Of a stretch of DNA of 64,000 bases, positions 17,193-25,984 are shown one piece after another. Both the position numbers and the translations under genes were made by a program. This DNA comes from Thermanaerovibrio velox DSM 12556 (lineage in GTDB: Bacteria > Synergistota > Synergistia > Synergistales > Synergistaceae). Where the stretch lies: contig NZ_CM001377.1 in assembly GCF_000237825.1 (NCBI RefSeq), positions 1,488,001 through 1,552,000 of the forward strand, in the 5' to 3' direction. The notes beneath the pieces were generated by a model. The model had not been told where the DNA came from and searched no databases. It worked only from the letters and a program-made list of their open reading frames with translations. Numbering within the stretch: position 1 is the stretch's first letter; the number at the start of each line of letters is the position of its first letter.

Positions 17193-17875
17193 CCCCGCCA
17201 CCCCCTTATAATGCTCATCATCCGCATCAGAAGCCCCTCATCCAACCGCCCTTCCGGACGGTGCCCCAACCTAACGGAACGCCCCAGGTGAACCCAGCCA
17301 ACACCGGTCCCATCTATCACATTCCGGACGTTGCCCTCGGCTATGCCCCCACCTGCCATCACCCTGACACCATCAAGGACCTCCACCATTCGCCTTATCC
17401 TGTCAAGATTACCCTCTATGGGCCCGCCCCCACCGGAGGTAAGCACATCGGTAACCCCTGGGAACCCCTTAAGCACCTCCGCCGCCGCCACCGGGTCCGA
17501 CAACTGGTCTATGGCCCGGTGGAACGTGAAGTCCATGGATGGACACCAGGACAGGGCTTCCGCCAAAGCCTTAAAATCCACCTGATCCCCCCGGGTGAAC
17601 CCCATCACCAGCCCCCTGGCCCCCGCCTCCATGGCGGACAGGGAAAGCCCCCTCATCTCCTCCATCTCCCGAGGGGAGTACTCAAACCCCCCAGCACGCG
17701 GACGGATCATCACGTTAACCGGTATGTCAACCCTCTCCACCGCCCGGGCCACCTGCCCCATGTCTGGGCTGAGCCCACCAACCTCAAGGTGCCGGACAAA
17801 CTCGACCCTGTCGGCGCCACAAAGCTCCGCCAGCTCCGCCTCCTCCGGGGACGTGACTATCACCTCTACGAACAC
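17189..17875 (-). CDS. cutC: CutC family protein
   Basis: A TIM-barrel protein of the CutC family with 228 residues. Motifs include VEVIVTSPEEAELAELCGADRVEF, IPVNVMIRPRAGGFEYS, MDFTFHRAID, VTDVLTSGGGGP and VMAGGGIAEGNV. The family was first linked to copper tolerance, but that role is disputed. Placement between PTS EIIC and EIIB genes, abutting EIIC and overlapping EIIB, argues for a task in sugar or glycoside metabolism; this is inference. GTG start at 17875 directly follows the EIIC stop. Confidence 0.9.
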   Translation of the reverse strand: MFVEVIVTSPEEAELAELCGADRVEFVRHLEVGGLSPDMGQVARAVERVDIPVNVMIRPRAGGFEYSPREMEEMRGLSLSAMEAGARGLVMGFTRGDQVDFKALAEALSWCPSMDFTFHRAIDQLSDPVAAAEVLKGFPGVTDVLTSGGGGPIEGNLDRIRRMVEVLDGVRVMAGGGIAEGNVRNVIDGTGVGWVHLGRSVRLGHRPEGRLDEGLLMRMMSIIRGWRG

Positions 17876-19183
17876 CTAACTTCCAGCCTCCTCTTCCTGG
17901 GCCCTCCTGCGATCCGATATCTTTATGAAGGGATACCAGATGAGCATAACCACCAGCATGTCCACGATCTGCAGCACCGCCCCGGACACGCTGCCGGTTA
18001 TGAGGAACCCCTGTATTATGGGCGGCGTTGTCCAGGGAAGTACCACCCCGGTGGGCTTTGCCACCAACCCTAATGCCATGGCATAGTAGTTTATAACCGT
18101 TATAACCACTGGACCTAGGACCAAAGGTACCATGTTAAGAGGGTTCAGCACCACCGGCAGACCGAACATTATGGGCTCGTTTATGTTGAAAAGCCCGGGC
18201 AGCAGCGACACCTTGGCGAGCTCCCTATACTGTTTGGACCTGGATCTTATGAGCAATAGGATCACCACCGCCAAGGTAGCCCCAGCACCACCGATCCATA
18301 CGAGATCAAAGAACTGCTCGGTTATTATGTTAGGAGGCACCTGTCCCGCCTCTATGGCCGCCAAGTTGGCCTCCTGGAGGGGAACCCAAAAGGGCCTCAT
18401 GATGCCGTTCACTATGGTGCCCCCGTTCAACCCCACGCTCCAAAGGAGGCTTATGGAGAACACGGTGCCTACGGCACCGAACACATTATTGGCCACCATC
18501 TTCTGCATCGGGATCGATACCAGATTGTAGATAAACTGGTGCACGTTCCCGTAAGGAGTGCCCAGGAACACAAGCCTTATAAGAAGCATCACCGAAACTA
18601 TGCAGAAACCGGGCAAGAGAGCCGAGAAGGCCCTCGAGACCGCCGGAGGCACCCCCTCAGGCATGCGGATCACTATGTTCCTCTGGATGAAGAACCGGAA
18701 CAGCTCGGTCACCAGGATGGCCAGGAGTATGGCCACCAACACGCCGTTAGTCCCATACCAGCCCCCCAAAGTTATCACCCGGTTCACCGTTACGGCGGAA
18801 CCGTTGACGTCCACCGTCGTGGATATGGGGGATATCAACACAAAGGAGCCCAACGACAGGGCCCCCACGGACAGGGCATCCAACTTGTACGACTGGGCCA
18901 GCTTGTAGGCCACAAAGGATACCACGTACAGGGACATCAGATCATAGGTGGCCCGCTTGGGCAATATTATAAACTGGTTAAAACCATCGCCGAACAGCTT
19001 GCCCTGCAGCTCCTGCCAGCCCGGAGCGGGGAAGTCCTGTATTATTATGAAAAGAGATCCGATTATCAGGAACGGCATGAAGGCTATGAAACCGTCCCTG
19101 ACGGCCGCAAGATGCCTCTGTCCCGCTAACCTCACCGCCCAAGGGGCGAAACGGTTCTCCAGGAACTCCTGTACCTTGTTCAT
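17876..19183 (-). CDS. PTS lactose/cellobiose-type EIIC permease
   Basis: A membrane permease that imports and phosphorylates a disaccharide-like substrate with the EIIA and EIIB of this operon. It has 435 residues and about ten helices. Family markers are the N-terminus FLENRFAPWAVRLAGQRHLAAVRDGFIAFMPFLIIGSLF, FNINEPIMFGLPVVLNP (the conserved NEP substrate motif) and LPWTTPPIIQGFL. ATG at 19183 is preceded by GAGGGAGGG. A 70-bp gap separates it from the glycosylasparaginase gene. The substrate cannot be read from the sequence, but its neighbour suggests a GlcNAc-containing one. Confidence 0.95.
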   Translation of the reverse strand: MNKVQEFLENRFAPWAVRLAGQRHLAAVRDGFIAFMPFLIIGSLFIIIQDFPAPGWQELQGKLFGDGFNQFIILPKRATYDLMSLYVVSFVAYKLAQSYKLDALSVGALSLGSFVLISPISTTVDVNGSAVTVNRVITLGGWYGTNGVLVAILLAILVTELFRFFIQRNIVIRMPEGVPPAVSRAFSALLPGFCIVSVMLLIRLVFLGTPYGNVHQFIYNLVSIPMQKMVANNVFGAVGTVFSISLLWSVGLNGGTIVNGIMRPFWVPLQEANLAAIEAGQVPPNIITEQFFDLVWIGGAGATLAVVILLLIRSRSKQYRELAKVSLLPGLFNINEPIMFGLPVVLNPLNMVPLVLGPVVITVINYYAMALGLVAKPTGVVLPWTTPPIIQGFLITGSVSGAVLQIVDMLVVMLIWYPFIKISDRRRAQEEEAGS

Positions 19184-19253
19184 ATTAAATATCCCTCCCT
19201 CACGATAGCTGTCAGGCCAGTCCCGCTTATTGAAGCAAAGCAGACCTTAGAGC

Positions 19254-20237
19254 TCAGAAGACCTCTTCCGGCGGAAGGTTAAGGCGTCTTTCATAGGCTT
19301 CCAGCCAATGGGAAGACGCCTCCTCCACCGAAAGATCCCCATCTTCCCCAGTCGGACGGGCTATGTAGACCTTAGGATCCGAGCAGCTCGAACCCCATGC
19401 GAACGAGAACTCCACGTTTGTGGCAACTCCTATGTCGCCCCGAGGGGAACAGCAGATTATCGATATCGCCCCCACCTTTCTACCCCTGCTTAGCACACGG
19501 GCTTCAAACTCCCTCAAGGCCCTCCTGGCAGCCCTGTCCGCCGAAAATCCCTCTCCCATCAGGCGAACCGTCTCGTAGGACAATGCCCCCTTCATGATGT
19601 CCTCCCCAAGGCCTGTGGCCACCGCAGCTCCCATGCGGCTGTCGCAATAAAGTCCAGAACCGCAGAGCGGGGAGTCCCCAACCCGTCCAGGACGCTTCAT
19701 GAAAAGTCCGCTGGTGGAGGTCGCGCAGGCCATGGATCCCCTCAGGTCCAACGCCACCACCCCAACGGTGTCATGGCCGTCGTAAGGGGATAGGTTCTCC
19801 TCCAACATCCTGCGGCGCCTTATCTCATGGGCCCTCTTGGCCCTTGGGGTAAGCATGTTGCGCATCTCAAATAGCTCAACCCTGGCAAAGTCCTGGGCAC
19901 CCTGACCCACCAGGAACGTGTTGAATCGCTCGGAGCTCAGCCTTCTTGCCAACATCACGGGGTTTTTTACGTCCCGCACCGCAGCTACGGCACCAAAGTC
20001 AAGGGTGTCTCCGTCCATGAAGGCCGCGTCCAACTCCACCTGACAGTCCCCATTGGGCAGCCCCCCAAACCCAACGGACTTGTAACGGGGCTCATCCTCC
20101 ACCACCTTAACCGCCTCACAGACCGCATCACCAGCACTACCACCCTCCGCAAGGATCCGCCCGCCGAGGGAGATCCCCTCCAAACACATCCTCCAGGTGC
20201 CGCCTATGACCCAACCGACAGGGATGACCTGGCTCAA
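19254..20237 (-). CDS. N4-(beta-N-acetylglucosaminyl)-L-asparaginase-like Ntn hydrolase
   Basis: An N-terminal nucleophile hydrolase of the glycosylasparaginase/isoaspartyl peptidase family, which splits GlcNAc-Asn into aspartate and the amino sugar. Family signals are PNGDCQVELDAAFMDGDTLDFGAVAAV, the autoprocessing site HDTVGVVALD (Thr nucleophile), and GRVGDSPLCGSGLYCDSRMGAAVATGLGED. At 327 residues it is full length. The TTG start overlaps the EIIA stop as TTGA, with GGGAGGG upstream. Enclosure in a PTS operon is unusual for this enzyme and suggests that glycosyl-asparagine, or its phosphorylated form, is the imported substrate. Confidence 0.9.
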   Translation of the reverse strand: MSQVIPVGWVIGGTWRMCLEGISLGGRILAEGGSAGDAVCEAVKVVEDEPRYKSVGFGGLPNGDCQVELDAAFMDGDTLDFGAVAAVRDVKNPVMLARRLSSERFNTFLVGQGAQDFARVELFEMRNMLTPRAKRAHEIRRRRMLEENLSPYDGHDTVGVVALDLRGSMACATSTSGLFMKRPGRVGDSPLCGSGLYCDSRMGAAVATGLGEDIMKGALSYETVRLMGEGFSADRAARRALREFEARVLSRGRKVGAISIICCSPRGDIGVATNVEFSFAWGSSCSDPKVYIARPTGEDGDLSVEEASSHWLEAYERRLNLPPEEVF

Positions 20238-20560
20238 CCTGAAACCCTCCCATCATGGATGACCTGATAAAGGTTTATGATCTCCCCCACCAAGGGTTTA
20301 GCCAGCATGGCGTTCATCAGGTGATCCTGAGCGTGCACCATCAACATGGTCACGTTGACCTGATCTCCCCGGGCCTCCCCAACGAGGAGGGACGTCTGAA
20401 CCTTGTGGGCCTCCACTATCAACGCCTCCGCCTGCTCCATCCTCTCCAGAGCACCGCTGAAATCCCCTCCCCTGGCACAGGCGGCGGCCTCCATCATCCT
20501 GGAAAACGCATCCCCCGCCATGGATATGATCTTAAAAACCGCCTTCTCGTCCTCTCCCAA
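20234..20560 (-). CDS. PTS lactose/cellobiose-type EIIA component
   Basis: A small all-helical phosphocarrier that passes phosphate from HPr to EIIB. The active His is in TMLMVHAQDHLMNAML, and the family start IISMAGDAFSRMMEAA is clear. It has 108 residues. TTG at 20560 follows AGGGGGG six bases upstream. It is first in the PTS operon. The promoter must lie in the short gap behind the terminator at 20590-20621, but no convincing -35/-10 was found there. Confidence 0.93.
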   Translation of the reverse strand: MGEDEKAVFKIISMAGDAFSRMMEAAACARGGDFSGALERMEQAEALIVEAHKVQTSLLVGEARGDQVNVTMLMVHAQDHLMNAMLAKPLVGEIINLYQVIHDGRVSG

Positions 20561-20589
20561 CCATATCCCCCCTAGGCAAAACTGACTTT

Positions 20590-20621
20590 AAAAAAATATA
20601 AAGGCCCCCAAGTGGGGGCCT
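20590..20621 (-). terminator. Intrinsic terminator after the PRD regulator gene
   Basis: Arms AGGCCCCC (20602-20609) and GGGGGCCT (20614-20621) form an 8-bp stem with a 4-base loop. On the minus strand it is followed by TTTATATTTTTTT. It separates the regulator gene from the PTS structural genes, so it could also be a point of regulated read-through. Confidence 0.8.
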
Positions 20622-20686
20622 CAAACTCTTAATTTCCTAACCATTAGGAAGCAAGACAGCCCATCCGCACCCGAGGACCTCCGGGA

Positions 20687-22645
20687 TCAAAAGAAGACAA
20701 GGTCTCCAAACAACCGTTCCATAAACTCCTCATGGGTCCTGCTCCTTAAAAGGCGCCCCACAAGCCCTGGGTCCTCCACCAGACGTCCCACCACCTCGTA
20801 AAGGGCCCTGGCCTCCTCCTTAGCACCCCTCCGGGGAGCGAACAGCATGACCAGCCTCACCCGATGATCCCCCCACTGGACGGGACGCCTCAAAATGCCC
20901 ACTGCCACCGCAGACGTGAAGGCATCCATCCTAACCGAATGAGGCACCGCCACGAGGTTGCCAAGGGACGTGGCAAGCAGCCTCTCCCTCTCAAGAACCC
21001 CTTCCCGATACCCCTTAGGCACGACCCCCGCTTCCCACAGAAGCCGGGAAAGAACGTCTATGCTCTCCTCCGGGGACCGGGCTTCCATTGGAGACAGGAA
21101 CAGGTCCTCCCTGAAGAGACCTTTAAGCACATCCGCCAACCCCTTCAGCTTCGGCCTTACAAACAACACCGTCTCCAACGCCTCTTGATCACGGCGGTCG
21201 AAGAACGGGGACACTTGAACCACCGGTATACCCTCCATCTCCATGGGAACGGTGGAGACCACGCACTTCAGATCCATCACCTTAAGAAGCGGGCGCTGAG
21301 CAAAAGAGAACGGCCCAAGCAGCCTGACCCTTCCACCATAGAGAGCATTGAGCTTATCCATCAGAAGCCTCGCCGACGCCTCCCCAGATGGGCAAACCAC
21401 CGCCAACCCGATGCGCCGTTCCTCCTCCCGGGCCATTCGCTCGAAGGCCCCACCAAAGTGCATGGCCACAAAACCCGCCTCATCCTCCTGAAAATCCAGG
21501 CCGGAAATGCTAGAAAGGTGCTTCAAAAACAACACCGCCACCTCAAACGTGAGGGGATAACGGCGGCGAAGGTCCTCCAACATCGGGTTCCTAACCCAGT
21601 GACCCAAAATGGCCCTGCGGCGAAGCATCTTCACGTGCAGTGCAAGGCCTGTCACCAAACGATCGTCCCCGGTGAAATCGAATCCACACTCCTCCGCCAG
21701 CTTCACAAGGGCCCATTCGGTCAACGTGAGGTAGTAAGAATCCTGAAACGTCCTCAGTCTGTCTCGGGTAAAATCCCCAGGAGACCTCCGACGGAACAGG
21801 GATATCAGACACCCAAGGTACCGGACATCCGCCTCATAAACCTTAAGCCCCAATCCTTTAGCCACCAGGGATAAAACCTCCCTGGCCGTCTCCAGGTCAT
21901 GGGGACACATAAGCCAAGAGCCGTCATCCAAATCCTCCGGCAACATACCCTTCGAAGACCTCAAAACCGAAAAGACCGCGCATATGAAGATGTTCACCCT
22001 GTCCAGGTCCGAGAAACCCCTTGCCTCCGAAAGAACCTCCGACACCTGGGAGAAAACGCTCTCCGGAACCTCCATGCCAAGGGAATCCATTAGCCCCCCA
22101 AGTCCCACGGAACCCCATGCCTCTTCCTGCAAAACCCAGGCAAGGAACCTTCGCTTCTCCGACTCGGCCCCCTCTACCTCCAGCGTAAAACCCCTTTGCC
22201 TTAAGCTCAACTTAAACCCCAAGCCCCTGGCCTCCTCCTCCGCAGCCCGAAGGTCCGAGAGGACCGCGGACTCGCTCAAGCCCGCCTCCTCCCCAAACTG
22301 GTAAAGATCCAGCGGCACCTTGGACATGACAAGACGGAGGAATACCCCCCGGGCCCTCTCCACGGGAGGACATTCCGCCGGCAAGGGATTGCGGACGGAA
22401 GAGGGAACCTCAACCCCCCTTGATCTCTCAAGAAGGTAACCCTTTGACCTGGAAGACCTTATGGGCCTGAACCCCCAGACCGGCTCCGCCGAACGGTTTA
22501 TCTGTTTGACCTCAGCCCTTATGGTCCTATCGCTTACCCCAAGGGCCATGGCGATCTCCGAGGCCTTTGCCCAACCGGCCCGCTCCTCCAGGTATCTCAT
22601 CAAGGCCTCCTGCCTACGGGTGAAAAAAGGCACCTGGTCGATCAC
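20687..22645 (-). CDS. PRD-domain transcriptional regulator with PTS EIIB- and EIIA-like domains
   Basis: A multidomain activator or antiterminator of the MtlR/LicR/BglG group, about 650 residues. The N-terminal winged helix (RQEALMRYLEERAGWAKASEIAMALGVSDRTIRAEV) is followed by a second HTH-like region, two PRD modules with conserved His residues (near ALHVKMLRRR and GFVAMHFGGAFERM), an EIIB-like part with a Cys (LAVVCPSGEASARLL) and an EIIA domain with VAVPHSVRMD. Phosphorylation by HPr and EIIB would set its activity. GTG at 22645 overlaps the upstream transporter stop (GTGA). It probably controls the PTS operon directly downstream. Confidence 0.9.
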   Translation of the reverse strand: MIDQVPFFTRRQEALMRYLEERAGWAKASEIAMALGVSDRTIRAEVKQINRSAEPVWGFRPIRSSRSKGYLLERSRGVEVPSSVRNPLPAECPPVERARGVFLRLVMSKVPLDLYQFGEEAGLSESAVLSDLRAAEEEARGLGFKLSLRQRGFTLEVEGAESEKRRFLAWVLQEEAWGSVGLGGLMDSLGMEVPESVFSQVSEVLSEARGFSDLDRVNIFICAVFSVLRSSKGMLPEDLDDGSWLMCPHDLETAREVLSLVAKGLGLKVYEADVRYLGCLISLFRRRSPGDFTRDRLRTFQDSYYLTLTEWALVKLAEECGFDFTGDDRLVTGLALHVKMLRRRAILGHWVRNPMLEDLRRRYPLTFEVAVLFLKHLSSISGLDFQEDEAGFVAMHFGGAFERMAREEERRIGLAVVCPSGEASARLLMDKLNALYGGRVRLLGPFSFAQRPLLKVMDLKCVVSTVPMEMEGIPVVQVSPFFDRRDQEALETVLFVRPKLKGLADVLKGLFREDLFLSPMEARSPEESIDVLSRLLWEAGVVPKGYREGVLERERLLATSLGNLVAVPHSVRMDAFTSAVAVGILRRPVQWGDHRVRLVMLFAPRRGAKEEARALYEVVGRLVEDPGLVGRLLRSRTHEEFMERLFGDLVFF

Positions 22646-24186
22646 ACCTCCTCGTTGAGCACCAGCTCCGCAAGCTCCGAAGCCAACCTTCCCAACTCCA
22701 GTAGAACCCTCTCCACGTTCCATATCCTGCTCCTGTCCCTCTCACCGGAGCTTATCCCGTCATACAGCCCAAAACCCCTATGGGACAAGGGCTCGAAAAC
22801 GGACACCGCCCTGGCGGCCATCTGCTTGTCCCCCAAGACCCAAGCCCCCACGGAGGCGCTCAATACCTCCCGAACCACGTCGATGGACCTCCAAACCCCT
22901 TCGATGGCCATGAGCTCCCGGGACCTAGCCACCTCCGCCATCAGGGGGTAAAGATCCCTCGTAAGGACCACCCCCATGCTCCTTAGACACAGCAGGACCT
23001 GGGCAAGCCTGCGCTTCCTCTCAATGCCCCTAGGGCTTGGATCCTCTATAACGTCAAGGTACTGGATACAGGAGTCCGCCAGGTCCACCATGCCGTCCTC
23101 CGCAAAGGGCTTTAACCTAAGCTCCACCGAAGGATCCGTCTGGAGCTGCCGCAGCATCCCCATGAACCGGTCCTCCATGTCCGCAAGGCGCCCCATCTCC
23201 TTCTCCAGCAGCCTATAGGCCACCTCTGGGAAACCCGCCAGGGCGTCATCTATGTACGCCCTCTCCCCGGGACGCCTGGCCGTCCCCGCAAGGACCGTGG
23301 AGGCCTGCGCAAGCCACCCGGTCAGCGGGAAGAGGGCCAAACCGTTAACCACCGTTAGAAACCCCATGAAGGCCGGTATCCCCAAGACCGGCGGCAACCC
23401 CGCCCTGGCGGCAAAGGGGCCAACCAAGAAAGCCCCCATCACCCCCCCCAGGACCTTGTATATCCCCGTGGCCCATGCAAGCCTCCGGGCAGACAGCTTC
23501 TTCCCGATGCTCGCCAGCATCACCGGGCCAAAGGACCCACCGTGTGAACCCACCACAAGCCAGCAGGCCTCCTTCAGCCCCAGCACCCCCGATGAAGCCA
23601 TGGCTATCCCCAAAGCCACCACCGCGGAACTGCTCTGAAAGGCACAGGTGGCCAAAAAGGCCCCCAAGGCCAATAGCAAGGGGCGGTCCGCCAGGTACCC
23701 CACCAAAACCCGGGCCCCCGGGGAGGACATGAGGGGCGATACCCCGGTCTTTATGAGCAGCATTCCCACCAACACTATCCCCATCCCGCGAAGAAGCCCC
23801 CCGTAACGGGAGACACCGGATGGAAAGTTCGATGCCCCAGCCCCTAATAACAGGAACCCAGGACCAAGGTACGAAACGTCCAGGCTGAGCAGGAACGTCA
23901 CCATTGAAGCCCCAACGCTTGAACCCATCATGGTTACTATCGAGGACGAGAAGCTGAGGGCCCCTATGTCCACCAAACCCATGGCGAAGCTGGTGGCCAC
24001 GGAGCTGCTCTGGGAAAGAAAGGACAAGACCCCCCCAAGGACCAAGGCCCCCAGCGGGTTGGCGGCAAAACGGGCCATGAGGGCCCGTTCCCTCTCCCCC
24101 AGGGCCGCCCGGCTGGCCCTGGAACTCTCATCCACCCCGAACAGGAACAGGACTATGCCCCCCGCAAGGATGAGAAGGTGCCCCAA
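22642..24186 (-). CDS. Na/Pi cotransporter family protein with PhoU-like tail
   Basis: A sodium-dependent phosphate transporter of the NptA/YjbB type with 514 residues. Two inverted repeats each carry a QSSS motif (FLSQSSSVATSFAMGLVDIGAL and TCAFQSSSAVVALGIAMASSG), and the C-terminal 190 residues are helical and PhoU-like. The TTG start at 24186 lies four bases after the ppx stop. The link with exopolyphosphatase suggests that phosphate released from polyphosphate is balanced by transport; the overlap with the PTS regulator suggests one long transcript. Confidence 0.9.
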   Translation of the reverse strand: MGHLLILAGGIVLFLFGVDESSRASRAALGERERALMARFAANPLGALVLGGVLSFLSQSSSVATSFAMGLVDIGALSFSSSIVTMMGSSVGASMVTFLLSLDVSYLGPGFLLLGAGASNFPSGVSRYGGLLRGMGIVLVGMLLIKTGVSPLMSSPGARVLVGYLADRPLLLALGAFLATCAFQSSSAVVALGIAMASSGVLGLKEACWLVVGSHGGSFGPVMLASIGKKLSARRLAWATGIYKVLGGVMGAFLVGPFAARAGLPPVLGIPAFMGFLTVVNGLALFPLTGWLAQASTVLAGTARRPGERAYIDDALAGFPEVAYRLLEKEMGRLADMEDRFMGMLRQLQTDPSVELRLKPFAEDGMVDLADSCIQYLDVIEDPSPRGIERKRRLAQVLLCLRSMGVVLTRDLYPLMAEVARSRELMAIEGVWRSIDVVREVLSASVGAWVLGDKQMAARAVSVFEPLSHRGFGLYDGISSGERDRSRIWNVERVLLELGRLASELAELVLNEEV

Positions 24187-24189
24187 CCT

Positions 24190-25101
24190 CTAAACCTCCC
24201 CCTTAAGAAGCCTCTCCATCAAAGCGTGCCTCAGCCCTCTTGCGCTCACCACAACCCCTTCGGAGTCAAAGAGCCTCACCGCCTCCAGGGCTATAACCGC
24301 ACCCCCAAGGGCGATGTCCGCCCTCTTGGGATGCATGCCCGGTATGGAACGCCGCTGTTCTCCGGTCATGGAGGCGTACATCCCATGCTGCCTCTCAAGC
24401 TCACCGCGGGACAGAAAAAAACCATGCACCCTTTCCGGGTCGTAGCTCTCAAGCCCCAAAGCCACGGAGGCCAAGGTGGTGAAGGTACCACCCACGCCGC
24501 AAAGGGGAACGTCCCTGTTTGGAAGGTTGAGCTCCCCCAACCCTGCCACCAGGGCCTCCCGGGCCCTCACGTGGGCCGCCTCCAGGGCCTCCCCGGAGGG
24601 AACCACCCGGGGGTCCAGAAAGAGGTCGGTGAGGAAGAGGGCCCCCGCCTCCACGCTCACCGCCCCCAGGATCCCCTGGTGGCCAAAAACCATCTCGGTG
24701 CTTCCGCCGCCTATGTCCAGCACCAACCGCGTCCCCTTGAGGGCCGAGGCCTCGAAGGAGAGCTCCGCCTCCTCCTGGCCGGATATTATCCGCACCTCCA
24801 AGGAGCATCGATCCTTGATGGCATTTAGCAGCTCGTCCCCGTTGGAAGCCTTCCGGAACCCCATGGTCCCCACCGCCAGCAGGACCTGGACATCCAAGGC
24901 CTCGCAGATCTCCAGCATTTGCCCCACTTCCTGCACCGCCCGGTCCATGGCATCCCGCAGAAAGCCGCCGGTGAGCGCAAGGCCGTCCCCAAGACGCACC
25001 ACCTCCTGGCGGTCCAAGAGGACCTTCATGCCCCCCTCGTCCCCTTCCGCCACCAGGAGTTTGAAGGAGTTGGTACCAAGATCCATCACCGCTGCCCTCA
25101 T
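24190..25101 (-). CDS. ppx: Exopolyphosphatase / Ppx-GppA family phosphatase
   Basis: Hydrolyses terminal phosphate from polyphosphate or pppGpp. It has the actin-like fold signature MRAAVMDLGTNSFKLLVAEG (phosphate 1), VGTMGFRKASNG, SGQEEAELSFEA, LVLDIGGGSTEMVFGHQG (phosphate 2) and LCGVGGTFTTLASVALGL. With 303 residues it is the short, two-domain form that lacks the HD domain. Its ATG is first in a probable ppx, nptA and regulator unit. Confidence 0.93.
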   Translation of the reverse strand: MRAAVMDLGTNSFKLLVAEGDEGGMKVLLDRQEVVRLGDGLALTGGFLRDAMDRAVQEVGQMLEICEALDVQVLLAVGTMGFRKASNGDELLNAIKDRCSLEVRIISGQEEAELSFEASALKGTRLVLDIGGGSTEMVFGHQGILGAVSVEAGALFLTDLFLDPRVVPSGEALEAAHVRAREALVAGLGELNLPNRDVPLCGVGGTFTTLASVALGLESYDPERVHGFFLSRGELERQHGMYASMTGEQRRSIPGMHPKRADIALGGAVIALEAVRLFDSEGVVVSARGLRHALMERLLKGEV

Positions 25102-25207
25102 CCCAAGGCCCCCAATTCCAAGGAGTTTAGGTTATCATGCAGCATAGTAATACATGCCGCCGGAGCCGGGCAAAGCTCCGGGGCTCGTTGAGCTTAGGAG
25201 GTGGCCG

Positions 25208-25984
25208 GTGGGAAGGTTCTTCATACCCTCGCATCAAGCCTATGGGGGCCCCCAGCTGGAACTGGGAAAGGGGGTAAGGCGTTTCCTGGAGTCCATGGGG
25301 TTCATACCCCCGCAGCTGGACGGGAGCGGATGCATACTGCACGTGTCCGATACCCCCTCATCCACCTACGGCTACATAAGGCGGGCGGTTTTATCAATGA
25401 GGCCCATGATGGTTATCCACACCGGGGACGTGGCGGACGAGGTCAAGGTTGGACTTTGGCCATCCTTGAAGGACGAGTACGTCCGAAAGATAGCCAAGCT
25501 CTCTAAAACCCTGGACGTCATCAGGGACATCTCAAGGCTCCTCATCACCTGCGGCAACCACGACCTGGAGGAGGTGCTTAAGGAGCTCATCCCCTGGGCG
25601 GAGGTATACCCACTTAGGGCCTTAATCACCGTCAACGGCAGGTCCGTGGCGGCCTCCCACAGGCACTCGGACCTGGGGGAGCTCGGGGACGCAAACCTCT
25701 TCGGCCACGACCTGGATCTGAGGACCTCCACGGACGGGGACAGGATCATGTTGAACGGCATCGAGCGGATGAGCCTCTTGGACACCAACACCTGGTCGGT
25801 ACGATTCATAACGGTACCCCCCGGGCACCGACGACGAACGGACACTGCGCCGCCGGAGGGGGCTATAACCATACTCACACCCCGATGGCCGCCGGCTGAT
25901 CCGAGGGCATCGAAGGCAACCAAGGGGGCAGGGGACACAACCGGAGGTGGTACGAATGCTTTCACTGGTACGAGGAGGGCCTAA
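25208..25984 (+). CDS. Calcineurin-like metallophosphoesterase
   Basis: Metal-site motifs are in the usual order: CILHVSDTPSSTY (Asp), MVIHTGDVADE (GD), LLITCGNHDLEE (GNHD), SHRHSDLGE and FGHDLDL (His ligands). The first motif lacks the usual DxH histidine (SDTPS), so metal binding may be altered. GTG at 25208 was chosen because TTAGGAGG lies five to six bases upstream; the longer frame starts near the divergent ppx gene. The C-terminal 50 residues after WSVRFITVPPG are low complexity. It overlaps the next unknown gene by 29 bp, implying coupled function. Substrate is unknown. Confidence 0.82.
   Translation: MGRFFIPSHQAYGGPQLELGKGVRRFLESMGFIPPQLDGSGCILHVSDTPSSTYGYIRRAVLSMRPMMVIHTGDVADEVKVGLWPSLKDEYVRKIAKLSKTLDVIRDISRLLITCGNHDLEEVLKELIPWAEVYPLRALITVNGRSVAASHRHSDLGELGDANLFGHDLDLRTSTDGDRIMLNGIERMSLLDTNTWSVRFITVPPGHRRRTDTAPPEGAITILTPRWPPADPRASKATKGAGDTTGGGTNAFTGTRRA

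Noticed and set aside
20864-21874. A 336-codon open frame on the + strand inside the PRD regulator gene
   Set aside because: It is a shadow frame rich in Pro, His and Arg, without ribosome site or recognisable motif.
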